Source of the DNA: an uncultured Sphingomonas sp.
GTDB taxonomy: Bacteria > Pseudomonadota > Alphaproteobacteria > Sphingomonadales > Sphingomonadaceae
NCBI GenBank assembly: GCA_934555855.1
Contig: CAKTFL010000002.1
Coordinates: 1 to 64,000, forward strand
Length of the DNA: 64,000 nucleotides
Reading direction: 5' to 3'
The notes below the pieces were generated by a model that saw nothing but the letters and a program-made list of their open reading frames with translations, made no database searches and had not been told where the DNA came from. This document shows, in pieces, positions 15,751 through 26,416 of this stretch; position 1 is the first letter of the stretch, and each line of letters starts with the position of its first letter. The position numbers and the translations under genes were made by a program.

Positions 15751-16550
15751 TAGTCACCTGCCTCAATGCTGGCGAAGTCCAGCGCCTCGAACGGGCGTCC
15801 CGCCTTCATGGCCTCGGCTGCGGCCGCCATGCCTCGCCGGGTGCTCTCGGTCGCGAAAACGCCTTCGTTAATGCTGGCCATTGCGACATCGGCACCGGCA
15901 ACGCCGCCCACGCTCCAAGCGCGAAGCAGTGAACGAATGGCTGCATAGGACTTCGACGGGCCTTGGACAATGTGCGCCGCAAGATTGGCCGTGACCCGCT
16001 CGAGTTCGGCCGCGGGCGCCAGGTGCGTCGCCAGGCCCATCTCCAGCGCCGCCGCGCCGGCGACCGGCTCGGCGAGCAGTGTGAGGCGAGTGGCGCGCGC
16101 GCGGCCGACCCTTTCGGCAACCCGCTGAACACCGCCCGCTAACGGAACCGCTCCGACAGCCGCTTCGGGGAGCCAGAGGGTCGCCTGATCGGACACCACT
16201 AGGAAGTCGCAGGCGAGCGCGATCTCGAACCCGCCGCCCGATGCGGCGCCCGCTACCGACGCGATCGTCGGGATGCGCATCTCCTCAATGATGCGGATCG
16301 AGGCCATCACGTCCGCGACGAAGGCCTCGAGCCACTTCGACCCTGATGCCATCAGTTCCGAGGGGTCGTTGGTCACCAGGAAGTTGCCGGTCTCCGAGGT
16401 GAGGACCAATGCGCGTGCAGTGCTCTCGTTTGCCGACCGAACCGCCGCGCGAAGGCTGTCCGGGAAGTCAGGGACCACCTCACCCGGCGCGGGATCAACG
16501 AGGATGATCTTGGCGACCGAGCCTTCCAGCCTGAAATCGAACGTGTTCAT
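15750..16550 (-). CDS. Enoyl-CoA hydratase/isomerase (crotonase) family protein
   Basis: A 266-residue crotonase-fold protein. The oxyanion-hole segment is IASVAGAASGGGFEIALACDFLVVSD and the second conserved block WLPEAAVGAVPLAGGVQRVAERVGRARA. The usual catalytic acidic pair is not obvious, so the reaction is uncertain. The ATG at 16,550 is preferred because GGAGGTG lies just before it; an ATG four codons upstream lacks this. The IS at 14,915-15,750 replaced its stop codon TAA with TAG without changing the protein. It is divergent from the tandem TetR gene. Confidence 0.82.
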   Translation of the reverse strand: MNTFDFRLEGSVAKIILVDPAPGEVVPDFPDSLRAAVRSANESTARALVLTSETGNFLVTNDPSELMASGSKWLEAFVADVMASIRIIEEMRIPTIASVAGAASGGGFEIALACDFLVVSDQATLWLPEAAVGAVPLAGGVQRVAERVGRARATRLTLLAEPVAGAAALEMGLATHLAPAAELERVTANLAAHIVQGPSKSYAAIRSLLRAWSVGGVAGADVAMASINEGVFATESTRRGMAAAAEAMKAGRPFEALDFASIEAGD

Positions 16551-16580
16551 CGTCACCTCCATCGTTCGCGGGTCCGCCGA

Positions 16581-16623
16581 AGCTCAGCGATATACCGGCT
16601 GGTTCTGTAACAGCCGCTGAGCT
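16581..16623. promoter_or_regulatory. Long inverted repeat between crotonase and TetR-TetR genes
   Basis: Nine-base perfect arms AGCTCAGCG (16581-16589) and CGCTGAGCT (16615-16623) enclose an inner GCTG/CAGC pair (16598-16601 with 16611-16614). It is in the divergent promoter region between the crotonase (minus) and the TetR-TetR gene (plus), the expected place for an autoregulatory operator or a cruciform. Confidence 0.5.
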
Positions 16624-16683
16624 ATCTACGTCACCAGCGCCGAACCTTATCTTAAAGCGCGTTACATAACAGGCAAGTGCTGA

Positions 16684-17928
16684 ATGGCTAGACCGCGCAC
16701 CTTCGACGAAGACGTCGTGCTCGACAGGGCGATGGAGGTATTTCGCCGGTCCGGATACGAGGGGGCCACCATGGCCATGCTGACCGCGGCCATGGGGTTG
16801 AGCGCGCCGAGCATCTACGCGGCATTCGGCAACAAGAGCGGGCTCTTCGAAGCCGTTCTCGAGCGCTTTAGCGCGTGCGAGAAGCAGAGGCGCGACCGGA
16901 TACTCTCCGCGCCATCGGCTGGCCAGGTCGCAGAAAGGCTGTTGTTCGATGCAGCCGAGAACCTGGCAGGGTCGGCGTCGGCGGCAGGGCCCTTCCCCTT
17001 TACGGTCGGCACGGCACTGTCCGCCGGCAGCGACGATATCGCGTCGCTTCACGCAAGACATCGCTCAGCGGTGGACATCGCTCTCCAGGAGCGGTTCGAG
17101 CGGGCCATCGCCGAAGGCGACCTTCCAGACCAGGCCAACGCACGCGACCTGGCGCTCGATCTCCTGACGATCCTCGACGGCATGGCGGTCAGGGCCGCCG
17201 CCGGGCAGAAAGCAGGCGAACTCCGGAGCATCGCGGAGCGGGCGTTTGCAGCCTGGAAATCGGGTTTGTCCTCGACCCAGCCCGCGAGCAGCATACGCGC
17301 TGCGACTCGTGAGGGTCGCGGGCGTCCCAGACAGTTCAACCGCGAGGATGCGGTCGACGCGGCCATGCGGGTGTTCTGGGAGCGAGGCTATGACGGTGCC
17401 TCGCTGACCGACCTGACCGATGCGATGGGGATCACCCGATCGAGCCTCTACGCGGCGTTCGGAAGCAAGCAGGAGCTCTTTCTCCAGGCGCTCGACCGCT
17501 ACGAGGAAGGCCGCCTCCGGATAGTGCGCGAAGCACTGGATGCACCCAGTCTCGACGATGCAATCGGTGGGTTGCTGAGCCGGGCGGTTGCTGCCCAGTG
17601 CTCTCCATCTTCGCCACGTGGCTGCCTCATGGCGGTGAACGCCATGCAGGGGAGCGACGAGGCCCGCACGATCCGAAACGAGGTGCTGAACCGTGATCGC
17701 CGCCTCGCGGCGTTGATCACGGAGCGGATCGAAAGGGCCCGGCAGGAGGGCGAGCTGGCGCGCGACACGGACGTCGCAGGGCTCAGCGCTCACATCCGCG
17801 CGGTGCTGCAGGGGATCGTCGCAGGTGGTCATGCAGGTCTCGAGGAAGGCAAGCTAAGGGCTCTGACGGACAACTTCGAGAAGACCTGGAACTTCCCATC
17901 GAACCGGACGGTACATAATAAGCATTGA
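16684..17928 (+). CDS. Tandem TetR-TetR fusion transcriptional regulator
   Basis: A 414-residue protein made of two complete TetR-type repressors in one chain. The first HTH is at about residues 5-55 (DRAMEVFRRSGYEGATMAMLTAAMGLSAPSIYAAFGNKSGLF) and the second at about 217-265 (DAAMRVFWERGYDGASLTDLTDAMGITRSSLYAAFGSKQELF). Each is followed by its own helical ligand/dimer domain. Ordinary TetR proteins are about 200 residues and dimerise, so this may be a covalent pseudo-dimer. It probably controls the crotonase and the downstream oxidoreductase genes. Confidence 0.9.
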   Translation: MARPRTFDEDVVLDRAMEVFRRSGYEGATMAMLTAAMGLSAPSIYAAFGNKSGLFEAVLERFSACEKQRRDRILSAPSAGQVAERLLFDAAENLAGSASAAGPFPFTVGTALSAGSDDIASLHARHRSAVDIALQERFERAIAEGDLPDQANARDLALDLLTILDGMAVRAAAGQKAGELRSIAERAFAAWKSGLSSTQPASSIRAATREGRGRPRQFNREDAVDAAMRVFWERGYDGASLTDLTDAMGITRSSLYAAFGSKQELFLQALDRYEEGRLRIVREALDAPSLDDAIGGLLSRAVAAQCSPSSPRGCLMAVNAMQGSDEARTIRNEVLNRDRRLAALITERIERARQEGELARDTDVAGLSAHIRAVLQGIVAGGHAGLEEGKLRALTDNFEKTWNFPSNRTVHNKH

Positions 17929-17964
17929 CAGGATGCGCCGCTTCGCTATCGGACCGTTTGGTCC
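17925..17964 (+). promoter_or_regulatory. Candidate promoter with overlapping operator
   Basis: TTGACA at 17925-17930 is followed after 16 bases by TATCGG (17947-17952), a reasonable -35/-10 pair. The inverted repeat GGACC-GTTT-GGTCC (17951-17964) overlaps the -10 end. It precedes the oxidoreductase gene at 18,016 and follows the TetR-TetR stop, so it may be that repressor's site. Confidence 0.45.
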
Positions 17965-18015
17965 AAAAGCGGAGGCGTGCATGAGGAGCCAGACCATTGC
18001 TCGGAGCGGGCGCTC

Positions 18016-19014
18016 GTGAAGGCACTCGGCTACCGGCGAGCGCACGCGCTGGCCGACTTCAGCATCGAACTGCTCGACGCTCCCGCTCCGCAGGTGGAGC
18101 CGACAGACCTGCTCGTGGCCGTGAAGGCGGTAGGGATCAGCCCCGGCGACGCGCTTATGCGGCAGCTTCGGAGTTCGGAACGCGATGAACCAGTGATCCT
18201 CGGCTTCGAGTTCGCCGGGACGGTGGTCGGCATCGGATCGGCGGTGAGCGGCTTCACGATCGGCGACCACGTGTTCGGCATCGGGGATCATCGCCGCCAA
18301 GGTGCCTGGGCGGAACGGATTGCGGTCGATCACCGGATCGTCAGCAGAATGCCGAACGAGCTCGACTTCGTCGACGCGGCATCGTTTCCGATCGGCGGAG
18401 TGACGGCTTGGGAAGCGATCTTCCGCGACAGCGACACGCTGCCATCGCGGGTGGACACGGTGCTCGTCACCGGCGGCAGCGGCGCCGTCGGAGCGCTCGC
18501 CATCCAGCTTCTGAAGGCCAGGTCTGCTGCGAAGGTGATCTGCACGGTCGCGGATCAGACCGGGCGCGACTGGGCGGAAAGGTCCAACGCCGATCTGTTG
18601 CTCGACCGCAACGACGATGTGCCGGCACAGCTCCGAGCGGCCGGGCTGGGGCACGTCGACATGATAGTCTCGACGGGCGGCGGCGCGACCAACCTGCCAT
18701 GGATCGTGGAGGTGCTGCGGCCTTTCGGTCACCTGTCCGTGGTGGACATCCAGTCGGCGTTCAACTTCGGCCCGATCGCGGGCAAGTCGATCACGCTGCA
18801 CACCGAGATGGTCTTCGCCAGCATCGTCAACGGCGGCAAGGACGCGGCACGCCGCGGTGCCGTGTTGCGTGAGATCGCGGGACTGATCGAGACGAAGCTG
18901 CTCCGGCCGATCGTGGAGACACGACTTCGGGGTCTGTCGGCCGAGACCATGCGACGCGCGCATGAAGCCGTCGAGCAGCGCGCCTCGGCCGGCAAGGTCG
19001 TCATCGAATTCTAG
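18016..19014 (+). CDS. Zinc-type alcohol dehydrogenase / quinone oxidoreductase family protein
   Basis: A 332-residue medium-chain dehydrogenase/reductase. The GroES-like N-terminus includes AVKAVGISPGDALMRQ, EPVILGFEFAGTVVGIGSAV and GDHVFGIGD. The Rossmann nucleotide motif is VLVTGGSGAVGALAIQLLKA. Zinc-ligand cysteines are absent, so an NADPH-dependent quinone or enone reductase is likely. The GTG at 18,016 (VKALGYRR) fits the family start; an ATG at 17,977 would add 13 atypical residues. It runs with the NmrA-like gene 45 bases downstream. Confidence 0.82.
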   Translation: MKALGYRRAHALADFSIELLDAPAPQVEPTDLLVAVKAVGISPGDALMRQLRSSERDEPVILGFEFAGTVVGIGSAVSGFTIGDHVFGIGDHRRQGAWAERIAVDHRIVSRMPNELDFVDAASFPIGGVTAWEAIFRDSDTLPSRVDTVLVTGGSGAVGALAIQLLKARSAAKVICTVADQTGRDWAERSNADLLLDRNDDVPAQLRAAGLGHVDMIVSTGGGATNLPWIVEVLRPFGHLSVVDIQSAFNFGPIAGKSITLHTEMVFASIVNGGKDAARRGAVLREIAGLIETKLLRPIVETRLRGLSAETMRRAHEAVEQRASAGKVVIEF

Positions 19015-19059
19015 CCGAACGGACGGCGCGAATCCAACTTTCCGGAAAGGATCAAAGAC

Positions 19060-19971
19060 ATGGGTAAGATCATCGTGACGGGTGCTGCCGGCAACCTCGG
19101 CAGGGAGACCGTAGACGCGCTTCTCCGCCTGTCGGGGCCCGAGAACGTCGTCGGCCTGGTGCGCGACGCCGACAAGGCCGCCGATCTCGTCGCAAACGGC
19201 ATCGAGGTGCGGCAAGGCGACTACGCCGATGCTGCGTCGCTGGTTCGGGCTTTCGAAGGCATCGAGAAAGTGATGCTCGTCGGCGCGCCGGCGTTCACCG
19301 ATCGCCACGCCCTGCACTTCAACGTCATTATGGCTGCGCGCCAGGCGGGAGTGAAGCACATCGTCTACACCGCGATCGTGCGCCACCCCAATTCCGGCTT
19401 CGTGCTTCCGCAGGCCACGGACCCGGACCTGTTCACCGAGCAGATGCTCCGGGCATCGGGGCTCGACTTCACGATCGTGCGCCAGCCGCCGTTCCTCGAC
19501 ACCCTGCCGATCACCTTCGGCGACCGCGCATTCGACCTGGGCATCCGGGTTCCCGAAGGCGATGGCCGGGTGGGCGCGTTGACCAGGGCGGACATCGGCG
19601 AGGCGCAGGCCGTGATCCTCACCAGCGCCGGCCACGAGGGCAAGGAGTATTCGCTCCTCAACCCCGAGCGGGTCTCGTTCGGTGACATCGCCGCCATCCT
19701 CGGCGAGCTGCGTGGTGGAGCGGTAGACTACCGCTCCGTCGACGATGCGGAGTACGTCCAGAACTGGGTCGCGGAGGGCGTGCCGCCGCCGGTCGGCGAG
19801 TTCGCGCTGGCCTGGGCTAAGGGATTGGCTGGCGGCGAGTGGGATTTTGAGACCGGAGACATCGAAGCCCTGCTCGGCCGCAAGCCGACCTCGATTTCAG
19901 CATGGCTGAAGGCGAACTATCAGGAGCCCATGCCCGTGCTCGAGCCGGTCAAGGTGCTTCGTAAGGCCTGA
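19060..19971 (+). CDS. NmrA-like NAD(P)-binding atypical SDR
   Basis: A 303-residue atypical short-chain dehydrogenase. The nucleotide-binding GAAGNLGRE lies at the N-terminus, with VVGLVRDADKA for the cofactor phosphate and KHIVYTAIVRHPNSGF in mid-protein. NmrA/QorB-type proteins act as NAD(P)H-dependent quinone reductases or redox sensors. It follows the MDR reductase in the same direction with GGAAAGG before the ATG. The pair probably reduces or senses the same carbonyl or quinone compound. Confidence 0.82.
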   Translation: MGKIIVTGAAGNLGRETVDALLRLSGPENVVGLVRDADKAADLVANGIEVRQGDYADAASLVRAFEGIEKVMLVGAPAFTDRHALHFNVIMAARQAGVKHIVYTAIVRHPNSGFVLPQATDPDLFTEQMLRASGLDFTIVRQPPFLDTLPITFGDRAFDLGIRVPEGDGRVGALTRADIGEAQAVILTSAGHEGKEYSLLNPERVSFGDIAAILGELRGGAVDYRSVDDAEYVQNWVAEGVPPPVGEFALAWAKGLAGGEWDFETGDIEALLGRKPTSISAWLKANYQEPMPVLEPVKVLRKA

Positions 19972-20257
19972 GCGGCGATGCGATCGCAGGGCTCGACGCG
20001 AACAGCGTTCAGAGATTGTGCTGATTGACAGTCGGACGATGACCGGCTGGCGTTCGAGCCCCTGCGGTGGCCGGTTCTGACCAGCCGAGCGCGGCTGACG
20101 AAGAACCCAGATCGTGACGTTCGCGGCTGGGCTTCTTCCTGAACCCTCCTAATCGGAAAGCCTCTTTGCCGAAGCTGTACGTCGGCGACAGACGGCATAA
20201 AACCGACTTGCACATCGAGGTCCCCGCGGTGCGCTTCCCAATCGTGGCACGGTCGGC
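19972..20257. other. Convergent intergenic region, no gene seen
   Basis: These 286 bases separate the NmrA-like gene (plus) from the convergent SDR gene (minus). I see no open frame resembling a protein and no clear terminator with a T-run. It may be the scar of an earlier rearrangement joining two cargo segments. Confidence 0.4.
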
Positions 20258-21001
20258 TCAGAGTTCCTGCGCCGTCGGACGGAACATGATCTCGTTGACG
20301 TCGACGTCCTCAGGTTCGCCGATGATGAAGGCTGCTAGACGCGCGAATGTTTCAGGCGACACGCCCACCTCGCCCACATAGTCCTGATTGGCCTTCTGGA
20401 CGTCGGCTTCGCTGATATGGTCCAGCAGCTCCGTCCTGACCGCACCCGGCGCGACCACCGTGGTGCGGATGTTGTAGGGCTTCAGGTCCTGCCGCAGCCC
20501 CTCCGAAAAGGCGCGCACGGCGTACTTGGTAGCGGAATAGACCGCGGATCCGGGGAATACCTTATACCCGGCGACCGACGACAGATTGATGATCTGGCCG
20601 GACTTCTGCCGCTTCATGTGCGGCAGCGCCGCGGCGACGCCGTGGAACACGCCGCGGACGTTGACGTCGATCATCCGATCCCATTCGTCGACCTTCAGGC
20701 GATCCACGGGCGACAGCGGCATGACACCGGCGTTGTTGATGAGCACGTCGATGCGGCCGTAGGTCTCGACGGCCGTATCGACCAGCCGGGTGGCGTCAAC
20801 TAGGCTGGTCACGTCGGTAACGATCGCGACGGCCTTGCCGCCGGCTGCGACGATGTCGGCGGCGACCGCCTCGATCCGGTCGGCGCGGCGCGCCCCTAGG
20901 ACGACGCTGGCGCCCTTGGCGGCGAGGTGGCGGGCCGCGGCCTCGCCCATGCCGCTCGATGCGCCGGTGATGACGACGACCTTGCCTGCGATGTCGGACA
21001 T
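20258..21001 (-). CDS. Classical short-chain dehydrogenase/reductase
   Basis: A 247-residue classical SDR. Visible motifs are TGASSGMGEA (cofactor), ARRADR after beta-2, suggesting NADP preference, NNAGVM, the catalytic serine in NLSSVAGY, and YSATK for the catalytic Tyr and Lys. It is cytoplasmic with no signal peptide. It is on the minus strand with two aldo/keto reductase genes upstream (order 23,138, 22,023, 21,001), most likely one operon read away from the LysR gene at 23,253. Confidence 0.88.
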   Translation of the reverse strand: MSDIAGKVVVITGASSGMGEAAARHLAAKGASVVLGARRADRIEAVAADIVAAGGKAVAIVTDVTSLVDATRLVDTAVETYGRIDVLINNAGVMPLSPVDRLKVDEWDRMIDVNVRGVFHGVAAALPHMKRQKSGQIINLSSVAGYKVFPGSAVYSATKYAVRAFSEGLRQDLKPYNIRTTVVAPGAVRTELLDHISEADVQKANQDYVGEVGVSPETFARLAAFIIGEPEDVDVNEIMFRPTAQEL

Positions 21002-21039
21002 GATGGATATTCCTTGTTCAGAACGGATGGTGAAGTATT

Positions 21040-23138
<2,099 letters not shown>

Positions 23139-23208
23139 GGTGCCTGTCCCTTGTCGATACGTGGGCCCCGCCCGATCGATCGTGAGATAGGCTCTGGCCC
23201 TTGCAGTC

Positions 23209-23223
23209 ATTAGACGCGATAAT
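23209..23223. promoter_or_regulatory. Candidate LysR-type binding box
   Basis: ATTA-N7-TAAT forms a dyad at 23209-23223, which meets the T-N11-A rule of LysR regulators. It is in the divergent gap between the aldo/keto reductase (start 23,138) and the LysR gene (start 23,253). Confidence 0.5.
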
Positions 23224-23252
23224 CGGGATGCCTCTAGAAGGATTGCTTCTTA

Positions 23253-24146
23253 ATGCCTGCCGCCAGTCTGGACGACGCAGAGGTTCTACTGACCGTGGCG
23301 CGCGAGGGCAGCTTCACGCGTGCGGCCGCCATCCTCGGAGTCTCGCAGTCCGCGTTGAGCCAGACGGTTCGCGCTTTCGAAGCCAAGATCGGGATCCGGC
23401 TGCTCGACCGCACGACACGCAGCGTATCTCCGACGGAGGCGGGAGCGCGCCTTTTGGAACGCGTCGCGCCCCGCCTCGAGGAGATCCGCGGGGAGCTGGA
23501 TGCACTCAGCGCCCTCAAGGAGAAGCCTGCGGGAACGATCCGCATCACCGCCGACGAGTTCGGCGCGACCAGCGCGATCTGGCCTCGGCTGGTGCCGCTG
23601 CTGAAGGCTTACCCCGACGTGACGGTGGAGATCGTAGCGGACCTTGGTCTGACCGACATCGTCGCGGAGCGCTACGACGCCGGCGTGCGCCTCGGCGAAC
23701 TCGTCGCCAAGGACATGATCGCCGTACCGATCGGCCCCGACCAGCGGATGATCGTCGTCGCCGCACCGGGCTATATGGACGACCGCCCCGAGCCGATCGT
23801 GCCGCAGGACCTGCTGAGCCACGCGTGCATCAACCTTCGGCTGCCGACGCTCGGCGGCCTGTATGCCTGGGAGTTCGAGAAGGACGGTCACGAGGTGAAG
23901 GTGCGCGTCGAAGGTCCGTGCGTCTTCAACACGGTTTATCTCATATTGCGCGCCGCACTGGATGGTCTGGGATTTGCCTATCTGCCGGAGGAGCTTGTCG
24001 AGCCGTACCTGGAAGAAGGTGCCCTGCGAACGGTGCTGAGCGACTGGTGCCCATCCTATCCGGGCTACCATCTCTATTACTCCAGCCGCCGACAACCTTC
24101 GGCGGCCTTCTCGCTGGTGGTCGAGGCGCTACGCTATCGCCGCTAG
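23253..24146 (+). CDS. LysR-family transcriptional regulator
   Basis: A 297-residue LysR regulator. The N-terminal winged HTH is visible (DDAEVLLTVAREGSFTRAAAILGVSQSALSQTVRAFEAKIGIRLLDRTTRSVSPTEAG), followed by a periplasmic-binding-like effector domain. It is divergent from the aldo/keto reductase operon and also precedes the esterase operon, so it may control either. CTAGAAGGATTGC before the ATG is a ribosome binding site. The effector is unknown, but such regulators often sense an aromatic or carbonyl substrate of the adjacent enzymes. Confidence 0.9.
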   Translation: MPAASLDDAEVLLTVAREGSFTRAAAILGVSQSALSQTVRAFEAKIGIRLLDRTTRSVSPTEAGARLLERVAPRLEEIRGELDALSALKEKPAGTIRITADEFGATSAIWPRLVPLLKAYPDVTVEIVADLGLTDIVAERYDAGVRLGELVAKDMIAVPIGPDQRMIVVAAPGYMDDRPEPIVPQDLLSHACINLRLPTLGGLYAWEFEKDGHEVKVRVEGPCVFNTVYLILRAALDGLGFAYLPEELVEPYLEEGALRTVLSDWCPSYPGYHLYYSSRRQPSAAFSLVVEALRYRR

Positions 24147-24274
24147 GTTCCCGCTTGACTGATAAGCATGACTTATAGGGCCTTGCCGATCTAGGTGCCT
24201 AATTCGAAGGATGGTGCCTGCCTACCTTGCTGATCGCCCGCCAATGATGGCGCGGCGCGTCAACCGGCAGGATC

Positions 24275-25915
24275 ATGGGCGAGCAGCAATTCAAGGCCAG
24301 AGGACCGGCCACGGGTAAGCAGACCGGCATAGTGGCTCGTCTGCGCCGAGCGGCCTCGGTCTCGCTCACCTGCATCGGATTGCTCGGCGCATTGCCGGCG
24401 GAAGCGCAGGCCCCGCTGGACGTCAGGATCGCCGAAGGGCCTGTCTCGGGCGTCGCCACCGGCGACCTTCAGAGCTGGCTCGGCCTTCCCTATGCCGCGC
24501 CCCCGGTCGGTCCGTTGCGCTGGCGACCGCCTCAGCCCGCGGCGCCCTGGTCGGTCCTGCGCAAGGCGAACACGGTGGCATCCAATTGCGCCCAGAACGC
24601 CGATCTGGGCGCGTTCGCACGGGCGGGCGGCAGCGAGGACTGCCTTTACCTCAACGTCTACCGCAGCGCCGAGGCGGCGAGGTTCGGCTCGACGCTGCCG
24701 GTGTTCGTCTGGATACATGGCGGGGCGCTTCAGGTCGGCCAGGGCGCCGACTACGATCCCACAAAGATGGCGGTGCGCGGCCGCGCAATCGTGGTCACGC
24801 TCAACTACCGCCTCGGTGCGTTCGGCTTCCTCTCGAACAGCGCGCTAGACGGTGAGGGCCATCCGTTCGCCAACTACGGGCTGATGGACCAGCAGGCGGC
24901 GCTTCGCTGGATCAAGTCCAACATCGCCGCTTTCGGTGGCGACCCCGAAAACGTGACGATCGCGGGAGAGTCGTCGGGCGGCAACAGCGTGATGCTGCAG
25001 GTCGCCTCGCCACTCGCCGCGGACACGTTCCAGCATGTGATCGCGATGAGCGGTGCGGCCCTCATGGCGCGCCATCCCGCCTTCGGAGCACCGCGACCGC
25101 TGGCCGTCGCTCGCGCGCTCGGCGACCGCATGGCGCAGGCGGTCGGCTGCGGCTCCGATACCGCGACCTGCCTGCGCGCGCTGCCGACCAAGCGCATCCT
25201 CGACGCCCAGACCGAGTACCTCCACAACCAGCCGATCATCGACGGCACGGTGGTGCCGATGCACCCCGCCGACGCCTTTCGCGCCGGGCGGATAAATCAC
25301 GTCACGCTAGTCAACGGCACAACCCGAGACGAGGGGAACTTCTTCTTGGCCTTGCCCGAGCTCGCGTCGGGCAAGGCGATGACCGCGGCCGAATACCCAT
25401 CGTCGCTGGAACGGCAGTTTGGCGGCACGCTCGCTCGCCGGGTCGAGCGCGAGTACCCGCTCGCTCGTCATAACAGCCCGAGTGAAGCGTTCGCCGCGAC
25501 AATGACAGACAGCATGTTCGCCTGCACCGCGCTGGCCATGAACCGGGCGTTGTCCGACAAGATGCCCGTCTTCGCCTACGAGTTCGGCGACCGCACTGCG
25601 CCAAGCTATATCGGAGCGACGACTTTTCCGCTGCTCGCAGCGCACACGTTCGAGCTGGCCTACATCTTCCCCGGCTTCCGCGGCGGTGCCGACGTCACCG
25701 TCCGTCTGAACCCGCTCCAGGAACGGCTTTCCGACCAAATGGTCGACTGGTTCGCGAGAAGCGGAACGCTGTCGGCACAAGGTGGCTGGCCGCGGTTCGA
25801 GCGCAACCGTGAAACGGTGATGAACTTCAAGCTGCCAACCGCGCAAGCCGAGGCCGGCAGTCGGTTCGCCGACGCGCACCACTGCGCCTTCTGGGACCGG
25901 ACCGGCACATACTGA
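24275..25915 (+). CDS. Exported type-B carboxylesterase
   Basis: A 546-residue alpha/beta hydrolase of the carboxylesterase/lipase type B family. A signal peptide with a hydrophobic core (SVSLTCIGLLGALPAEAQA) ends near residue 45. The oxyanion loop is WIHGGALQVG; the triad is Ser233 in GESSGG, Glu353 in TRDEGNF and His457 in AAHTFELAYIF, and the SEDCLYLN motif is present. It should cleave an ester or lactone outside the cytoplasm. It is first in a run of six genes reading rightwards to 29,835. Confidence 0.9.
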   Translation: MGEQQFKARGPATGKQTGIVARLRRAASVSLTCIGLLGALPAEAQAPLDVRIAEGPVSGVATGDLQSWLGLPYAAPPVGPLRWRPPQPAAPWSVLRKANTVASNCAQNADLGAFARAGGSEDCLYLNVYRSAEAARFGSTLPVFVWIHGGALQVGQGADYDPTKMAVRGRAIVVTLNYRLGAFGFLSNSALDGEGHPFANYGLMDQQAALRWIKSNIAAFGGDPENVTIAGESSGGNSVMLQVASPLAADTFQHVIAMSGAALMARHPAFGAPRPLAVARALGDRMAQAVGCGSDTATCLRALPTKRILDAQTEYLHNQPIIDGTVVPMHPADAFRAGRINHVTLVNGTTRDEGNFFLALPELASGKAMTAAEYPSSLERQFGGTLARRVEREYPLARHNSPSEAFAATMTDSMFACTALAMNRALSDKMPVFAYEFGDRTAPSYIGATTFPLLAAHTFELAYIFPGFRGGADVTVRLNPLQERLSDQMVDWFARSGTLSAQGGWPRFERNRETVMNFKLPTAQAEAGSRFADAHHCAFWDRTGTY

Positions 25916-25936
25916 GCAGACTGCAAAGGAAGATCC

Positions 25937-26416
25937 ATGTTGCAACGAACGATCATGAAGATGTCCGTCCTGGCCGGGGCATTCTCCGCCCTCGCGTCGC
26001 CGGCGTTCGCGCAGGAGGTCGTGCGCGCAGGCTCGGTCGCCGCGAAGCCCGGACCGGCGGAGAACTTCACCGGTTCGGTCACAGTCCGGATGCTCACCGA
26101 GCCGACGCCGCCGGGCCAGGCCGGAACGGCGCTGGTCAGCTTCACCAAGGGTGCCCGTACCAACTGGCATTCGCATCCGGCCGGTCAGACGCTCCATGTC
26201 ACCGAAGGCTGTGGCTGGACGCAGGTGGAAGGCGGACAGAGCCGGCGCATCTGCAAAGGAGACACCGTCTACGTCCGCCCGGGCATGAAGCACTGGCATG
26301 GCGGCACGACGAGCACAGCGATGACCCACCTCGCCATCTCCGAAACGCGCGATGGCAAGAACGTCGACTGGCAGGAGCCGGTCACCGCCGCGCAGTTCAA
26401 GGGGCCCGCGCGCTGA
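25937..26416 (+). CDS. Exported cupin, hydroxynitrile-lyase-like family
   Basis: A 159-residue single-domain cupin with a signal peptide (cleavage likely after SPAFA, residue 25). Metal ligands are seen as His78, His80 and Gln84 in NWHSHPAGQ and a histidine in KHWHG (119-122). The pattern W-H-x-H-P-x-G-Q is shared with the small manganese cupins that include the Granulicella hydroxynitrile lyase, but most family members have other or unknown roles. It is followed by a CMD-like gene with an overlapping start. The paralogue at 27,230 lacks the signal peptide. Confidence 0.82.
   Translation: MLQRTIMKMSVLAGAFSALASPAFAQEVVRAGSVAAKPGPAENFTGSVTVRMLTEPTPPGQAGTALVSFTKGARTNWHSHPAGQTLHVTEGCGWTQVEGGQSRRICKGDTVYVRPGMKHWHGGTTSTAMTHLAISETRDGKNVDWQEPVTAAQFKGPAR

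Noticed and set aside
17854..19635. Very long open frame on the minus strand opposite the oxidoreductase genes
   Set aside because: The composition is arginine/histidine/aspartate-rich without family motifs, and the plus strand carries clear MDR and NmrA proteins; it is a high-GC antisense artefact.
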